Shown in pieces: positions 14,338 to 14,357 of a stretch of DNA of 14,357 nucleotides. The notes beneath the pieces were generated by a model that ran no database searches, was not told where the DNA came from, and worked only from the letters and a program-made list of their open reading frames with translations. A program made the translations under genes and the position numbers. Positions within the stretch are counted from its first letter, which is position 1. Each line of letters starts with the position of its first letter. Source of the stretch: Bacillota bacterium (GTDB lineage: Bacteria; Bacillota; Clostridia; Lachnospirales; Lachnospiraceae); contig JAEWHR010000208.1 in NCBI GenBank assembly GCA_023387655.1, positions 1 through 14,357 of the forward strand, written 5' to 3'.

Positions 14338-14357
14338 ATGAGAAAGGTAGAATTACA
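14338..14357 (+). CDS. Start of a divergent gene (MRKVEL...), 3'-truncated by window edge, possibly a transposase
   Basis: ATG at 14338 follows GAGGAGG by 4 nt, so a real start is likely, but only six codons (MRKVEL) and part of a seventh are visible. From memory, some ISNCY/IS1202-type transposases of clostridia begin with a similar MRKVEL sequence, and the direct repeats and masked ribosome binding site upstream fit an IS left end. Six residues cannot establish a family. It could equally be an ordinary gene divergent from the ABC operon. Confidence 0.45.

Overview
The window looks like chromosomal DNA of a low-GC Gram-positive, most likely a clostridium of the Lachnospiraceae (Lachnoclostridium phytofermentans-like). 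This is inferred from the AT-rich composition, strong AGGAGG-type ribosome binding sites, the SH3/SleB-type cell wall hydrolase, the YwlG-type protein and the kind of ABC-2 exporter present. No database search was possible. Most of it is ordinary core genome. The less ordinary parts are in the intergenic DNA and at the right edge.

Left part (1-5300): the 3' two thirds of a SERCA-type Ca2+ P-ATPase (+) faces a minus-strand pair, a YwlG/UPF0340 protein followed by a YbgC-like acyl-CoA thioesterase. The thioesterase has an odd N-terminal KEEI repeat made of 12-nt tandem units. Next come two tiny overlapping unrecognised ORFs (+) ending in a terminator. A 33-nt tandem repeat array follows and runs into the stop codon of enolase (eno, -).

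Middle part (5300-9800): all genes are on the minus strand. A secreted two-SH3/SleB-type wall hydrolase has a perfect consensus promoter and, over its predicted start point, a site matching the WalR (YycF) consensus. Upstream lie a GNAT acetyltransferase and a DUF2156 acyltransferase-fold protein that form a likely operon. Then comes an AcuB-like CBS-CBS-ACT protein whose mRNA should begin with a stem-loop.

Right part (9800-14357): argH (+) ends at a strong bidirectional terminator facing a two-gene ABC exporter operon (ATPase then ABC-2 permease, -). That operon has a near-consensus promoter and a 22-bp inverted repeat just downstream of it. At the extreme right edge a divergent gene begins (+, only six codons visible). 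It is preceded by two 16-nt direct repeats, an extended -10 promoter and a hairpin that covers its Shine-Dalgarno sequence. This arrangement suggests, but does not prove, the left end of an insertion sequence.

Gene-free stretches over 300 bases are 2978-3595 (two tiny ORFs, a terminator, tandem repeats), 4910-5331 (a possible eno promoter, a perfect 15-bp hairpin, the hydrolase terminator) and 9754-10149 (the leader hairpin and promoter of the CBS gene, a weak AT-rich hairpin, a likely argH promoter). No tRNA, rRNA, CRISPR array or recognisable riboswitch was seen.
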